Assembly: GCA_960531495.1 (NCBI GenBank)
Contig: OY482853.1
Span: 3,109,065-3,173,064 of the forward strand
DNA from: Zeus faber
Lineage: Eukaryota > Chordata > Actinopteri > Zeiformes > Zeidae
Reading direction: 5' to 3'
DNA: 64,000 bases
Below, piece by piece: positions 24,021 through 64,000 of the stretch. Below the pieces are notes generated by a model. It was not told where the DNA came from, made no database searches, and saw nothing but the letters and a program-made list of their open reading frames with translations. How positions within the stretch are numbered: the stretch's first letter is position 1; every line of letters starts with the position of its first letter. The translations under genes were made by a program, and so were the position numbers.

Positions 24021-24159
24021 ATATGACCTTTAACCTGGACACATTTGTTTGCTGACAAGGACCTTAAAGGCCCTTTAAGAGGTTTTTAAGTGAGGTTATT
24101 TTTCTGGCCCCCAGATGGAGTCTGTTTTAATAATACTGTAACATGACAGTGAATATTTA

Positions 24160-24280
24160 AAATACACACACACACACACACACACTTTATTACACACACA
24201 CACACACACACACTTTAACACATTGCAATACATACACACTCCAATGCGCACGCACACACACACACACACACACACACAGT
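24160..24280. repeat. CA microsatellite, interrupted
   Basis: Three CA runs separated by short unique words (CTTTATTA, CTTTAACACATTGCAATACA, TCCAATGCG). The spacer words resemble those in the 8.2-8.7 kb array. Confidence 0.93.
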
Positions 24281-24659
24281 TTGTGGAGAAGGCATTGGTG
24301 GAGCTGTTGTGTCTCAAAGGTCACTGGCTGAGTCTCTGTATCAACACTGAGTCTCGTCTTTAGACCCGCAGTCCAGAAAGCACCGGGCCGCTCCATCACC
24401 ACGCAGCCTCCACCTGCACTTTGCACTCAACCCTGCTGCACATGTTTGTATTACAGTTTATTTTGCCAGGTTGTTTATTTTGCGATACACTATGTTACTG
24501 TGGCTGGTCATGTGACACCAAAAGCAAAACTTTGAACAAACTCATGATTAATTTCCTTCATTCAGTCTCTCCCACTGCAGATGAATAACGATCATCTTGA
24601 ATCCGTGACCTCTTTTCATCATTTTAAATGAGCAGTTTTAACACTTATAACACAAATGA

Positions 24660-24699
24660 ATTAACTTCTCCAGCTATTCTCTTAGTTGGAGAAGTTAAT
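24660..24699. other. Perfect 13-base hairpin
   Basis: ATTAACTTCTCCA at 24660-24672 pairs exactly with TGGAGAAGTTAAT at 24687-24699. Three more inner pairs (one of them G-T) are possible, leaving a loop of 8 bases. No T-run or known motif marks it as a terminator or RNA gene. Confidence 0.75.
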
Positions 24700-25727
24700 C
24701 CACACAAATACAAATCCAATACAAATCTATATTGGCAGTGAAATAGTATAGCCAATACAGATTTGTTTTTAAATAAACAATTTTCTCAATTTGTTAGTTG
24801 GCATCGAGGAAACAGGAACTGGGGACTGGTTTGTGAAATCAATGGCATAAAAAAAACACAGATATTATGTTTCCCTACAGCTATTACTTATTGTGTTGAT
24901 CAAAATGATGCAAACAATGTCAAAGTAGAAAACCAGCAGCGAATATGTTACATTTAAGATCACTACAAATATCAGATTACAGCAACTATAATTGATCAGT
25001 AATTGAATAAAAAGGCAAAAAATAAAAACAATTAATACAATCCAATTAAAGAGTCAAAGAATTAAAGAAGACGCAAGTCATTCATTCATTTTCATAGGCT
25101 TTTTCGAACATAGATGTTGAGTATTGATTGTTTTTTATATTCCTTGTTTTGAGAGGAAGAGATCGCTGACAGGCCTTGTTCCATTTCCTTCATAAATAAA
25201 TTTTTTGTTTGTCAATTTGCTTTTGTGAATGTGGAATTTGCTGGGAAGTTAAAATTTGAATAATAAGGAAAAATGCATTATCGTCTTTGTCACTATGATC
25301 ACAACAACCGAAATAATATTTCTAGAGTAAAAAGCAAAATATGCAAAAAATGTTTTCAACTATAAAATAATTTACACCTTTCCACAGTTTATATGTAAAT
25401 TTCCAAGACCAAAATAAATGGGGGCAAGTTTGAGGATGTATTTCACAGAAAGAGCAATTTACATCTAAGTCTCTCAGAAATGTTTCACTGGAGCAACTGG
25501 CAACACTTATGTATTCAACTCTTTATTGAATCAATCATCACGTACAACATGTGATATTAAGACAAAAACATAAACCATTAAGGTTTTGGTATGGTAACAT
25601 AACATCTGGTAAATATAATAATATGCAACAAATATATAACATATAACAATATATAACATAAATAAAAACACACACACACACACAGCTGCAGGCAGCAGTA
25701 CACCAGGTCCACTTTAGTTGTTTTAGG
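24700..25727. other. Intergenic stretch, nothing recognised
   Basis: AT-rich, with no supported gene. A short CA run lies at 25669-25684. Confidence 0.5.
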
Positions 25728-25800
25728 CATGTATTACAGTTTTTCGGGTTCTGTGAAACGCAGAATGAGTTACAAAAAGCAGTCGTCTGTGTGTGGTTGT
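25728..25800 (+). repeat. Unclassified dispersed repeat, fragment copy 3
   Basis: TATTACAGTTTTTCGGGTTC, then GTGAAACGCAGAATGAGTTA and GTCGTCTGTGTG, match consecutive blocks of the 20.2 kb copy. Only about 70 bases are recognisable. Confidence 0.6.
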
Positions 25801-26448
25801 AAACCGGGGTTTGTCATTGCCATAACTCACTGCGATGTTTGTGGTAATACAGTACAACTCTACTCTCGGAGGCTGATATATGACGTCTCAGCCTCGGCTC
25901 TTTGTAATGTGATACGAGGCCTGGACGGTGCTGCAACGGTGATGCGCCGTGTTCTCCCCTCTGTGTGCGCCGGTCGACGCCCGGGGTGATGCGACTTGGT
26001 CGGGACTGAGGAAAACCTGTCGTGAAGGAGGGTCACTCCGAGTCCGTCGTGTCCACTGTGAAGTCAAGGCGGAGGGACGCTCTTTTTTTCTTTTTTACGT
26101 AGACTTAATGACTTGGAAATAAGTTGCGGATGAATAAAGACATGCGGATGGGGTGTGGGGATGGTGCGGTTGAAGCAGCCACACCTGTCTTGGGTCAGTG
26201 TGGCTGCACACCTGATGCTCGTTGGTTGGTCCAACATCCCCCCACTCGCTCAGGAGAGGAGCTCCGTCATGACACGTGTCCCTCTGCCTCGGGCTTGTTC
26301 CACCTAGAACAATAAACTGGTGTTTTCGACTCTTTGTGCCGGAGGGCCCCGAAAACGGCACTCGGGTGGCGTGAGGCGGGCGGATCGCCCACTTAACCTT
26401 GAATGAAGCGTCTCATTTTTCATGTGTTTTTTCACAGGAGTATTACAG

Positions 26449-26905
26449 ATGTTTCATTTTAGAACTTCCTGCGGTGCAAAAGCGCCTTCTGTGACCGATT
26501 ATAGTTTTGCGAAACACAGCACGAGTTACAGCTTTACGACCTTACACGCAGCATGAGAGACGAAGCTTGGTCTGATCAGCCTCGAGGGTGACGTCCCCGC
26601 TCCTTAAACGAACGAAATCGCGTCAACATTCTTCTACTTCCGGTAAATTTACGCCGGTTTTTCACTCATTTCTGCTCTAAATGTAGCTCGACATTAATCA
26701 AACTCAAACAAAAACACGTCTGGAGCGTCCCGGTTCCAACCAGACCTCAACCATGTCTGCCTGTTGTCGTGTCTCAGATACTCGGAGCCCGAAAAACCCC
26801 AAGAAGATATAAAATAATAAAGATCTGAGCAGAGACAACAGAAACAAGCGAAACTAGCAAAAATAAAGAGTCCTGTGGGTTGGACCCCTCATGACGAGAT
26901 GAAAT
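26449..26905 (+). repeat. Unclassified dispersed repeat, copy 2
   Basis: Block for block partner of 20206-20590: AGAACTTCCTGCGGTGCAAA, AACACAGCACGAGTTACAGC, GACGTCCCCGCTCC, GACCTCAACCATGTCTG, GAGCCCGAAAAACC and GTGGGTTGGACCCC. It carries about 70 extra bases in the middle. It lies roughly 0.5-0.9 kb upstream of the gbe1 start codon, so part of the distal promoter may derive from it. Confidence 0.7.
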
Positions 26906-27039
26906 ACTGTAAAAGAGAAAAATATAAAATAATAATTTTAACAGAAAATGTAGACAACGAAATCAAATGTATTTAAACAACGACATGTCTTATTCATGCT
27001 CAACTTGGGAAGACTCGACATGTTTCCTAAATTCAGTCT

Positions 27040-27396
27040 TGAGGGTTCAGGCCACGGGCGACACGCGCTGACCTGGGTGAGACTCGCGCAACTGGCAACC
27101 CATGGCCGCGCCCGCGCGTCCTGTGACGTGACACCGCGTCATCTTAAAGAGACAGCAGCACGATGCGGAAGCGGTACGATCGATTCGCTCCCCCCCGCGG
27201 AGCGCCGGCACCGAGCGGAGGATGCGCACCGTGTTATGGGACGGGCCTAAAGCCGAGCGGGTGATTCACCGTCCGCCTGTGGATGTTTGCACAACACCGT
27301 CCGCCAGCCGCGCTTCCGCTTCCACGCCGCCGTCTCGCCTCCTCCTTCCTCCGAGCCGCGTAGATCGGCGCTCGGCTGCCCGCGTCTGGCCGCGTC
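27040..27396 (+). promoter_or_regulatory. gbe1: gbe1 CpG-island promoter and 5' leader
   Basis: The stretch is rich in C+G and CpG compared with its surroundings and continues into exon 1 to about 27620. No TATA box is obvious. Candidate factor sites are a CRE-like TGACGTGA at 27124-27131 and an ETS-type CGGAAG at 27166-27171. These are motif matches only. An in-frame TAG at 27361-27363, with no ATG before 27397, fixes the start codon. The transcription start is not determinable by eye. A CpG-rich, TATA-less promoter fits a broadly expressed metabolic gene. Confidence 0.75.
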
Positions 27397-63023
<35,627 letters not shown>

Positions 63024-64000
63024 GTAGGACCCAGACGGAGCTGTCTGCGCTTCCCGTGAACCTCATGCATCATCATATTGTAGGAGCACATCTCCAACTG
63101 CTTCAGAACACTCTTATGCACGGATCACAGAGGCCGGCGTAGCCCAACATGAACCAAATGTTGTTTGCATATTGGCGATATAAGGAGAAATTCAAGAAAC
63201 CACGATCAGTAAAAATGGGTAAATATTCACTATTGTACAATATAATATAGAAAATATGAATCATATTCACTACCACTAATAATGTGACACCTATATTCTT
63301 CATTGGTCATGATCATGTTTTACTTTTTTACCTACGTCCTTTTACTCTCGACCGACAAAATTCTAGAATCGATGAATTCTGCGTGTATAAAATGTACCAA
63401 CTGTACGTACAACAGAGAATGAAGGATTCACATGCGTCTCCAAGTGGGTGTGGCTACGGCAATATTTGTCTTTGCGAGAGGATATTGCTGCTGCCGCCTT
63501 TATCGCTTTACTGAGAGTGATCAATGGCTGATCAGCTGCTTCTGACTGTCAAGAGCAGCCCTCCGTTTTTTAATAACCTGGAGTCGCAACTCAGTCAGCC
63601 AAAGTGAACCTCGGGGGACGCATCGCTCACCGCCCCCGTCGCTGCAGCCGCGCCTTATTTCCCCCCGCACCACGGGCCTCAGAAGACGCTCTCTTCCCGT
63701 CCTCCGCCTCTGAAACAATAACATTTCGGTATTGGCAAAGCTTTTCACGGTTAAATCTCTCGGTGTACAACACGAGCCGGCTCCGCTGCTGCATCTCTCG
63801 GACCTTCTTCTTCCTTATATGGAAGCATGAGGGCGTGGCTTATGCTAAGTACATGTTGGGAGCATGGACCTGTACGTTTGAAAGGATCTCCATCCAGAGA
63901 ACAGTCACAGTTTCACAGTCTGATTATTCCGCCAAGTGTCTTTTCCTGTATGAGGAGTGTGTCGTGGTAAGGACTGGTGCATGCTGTACAGATAATTAGC
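63024..64000. other. Start of gbe1 intron 7
   Basis: No following gbe1 exon is found. A 131-codon open frame at 63604-63999 touches the window edge but has no recognisable motif. Confidence 0.6.

Overview
The window is vertebrate nuclear DNA, most likely from a ray-finned (teleost) fish. It is intron-rich and gene-poor, with many dinucleotide and tetranucleotide microsatellites. Its mobile elements (L2-type and RTE-type LINEs, Tc1/mariner-like, Tigger/pogo-like and hAT-like DNA transposons, a long tRNA-like SINE) are the usual teleost mix. No bacterial-style operon, CRISPR array, rRNA or free-standing tRNA gene was seen. Species cannot be read from the sequence.

The only host gene I can support is gbe1, the glycogen (1,4-alpha-glucan) branching enzyme, on the + strand. 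Exon 1 lies in a CpG-rich promoter at about 27.0-27.6 kb. Coding exons 1-7 (27397-27488, 45278-45447, 53292-53407, 56867-56992, 58591-58726, 61073-61163, 62814-63023) join in frame with GT/AG splice sites. They encode 313 complete residues plus two bases of codon 314. The rest of the gene, including the catalytic Asp and Glu, lies beyond the right edge.

Layout: 1-27 kb is intergenic. It holds microsatellites (including a 1,012-base uninterrupted pyrimidine tract), a SINE, a Tc1-like element split by a Tigger-like element, and an inverted copy of that same Tc1-like locus about 10 kb away which was later hit by a SINE. It also holds copies of a dispersed repeat I cannot classify. Intron 1 (17.8 kb) carries a nearly complete antisense L2-type LINE, a decayed RTE-type LINE and several small DNA-transposon remnants. 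Intron 2 carries a second, 5'-truncated L2 copy in the opposite orientation and a MITE with clear terminal inverted repeats. Introns 3-7 hold local duplications, remnants and microsatellites.

The longest open frames apart from the L2 frame are translations of simple repeats and are not genes. I found no convincing new biological system. The best leads are the inverted duplication around 12/23 kb, the two inverted repeat pairs that flank gbe1 exon 2, the unclassified repeat family at 20/25/26 kb, a MITE family, and an exon-like segment at 42.1 kb. Identity statements are by eye.
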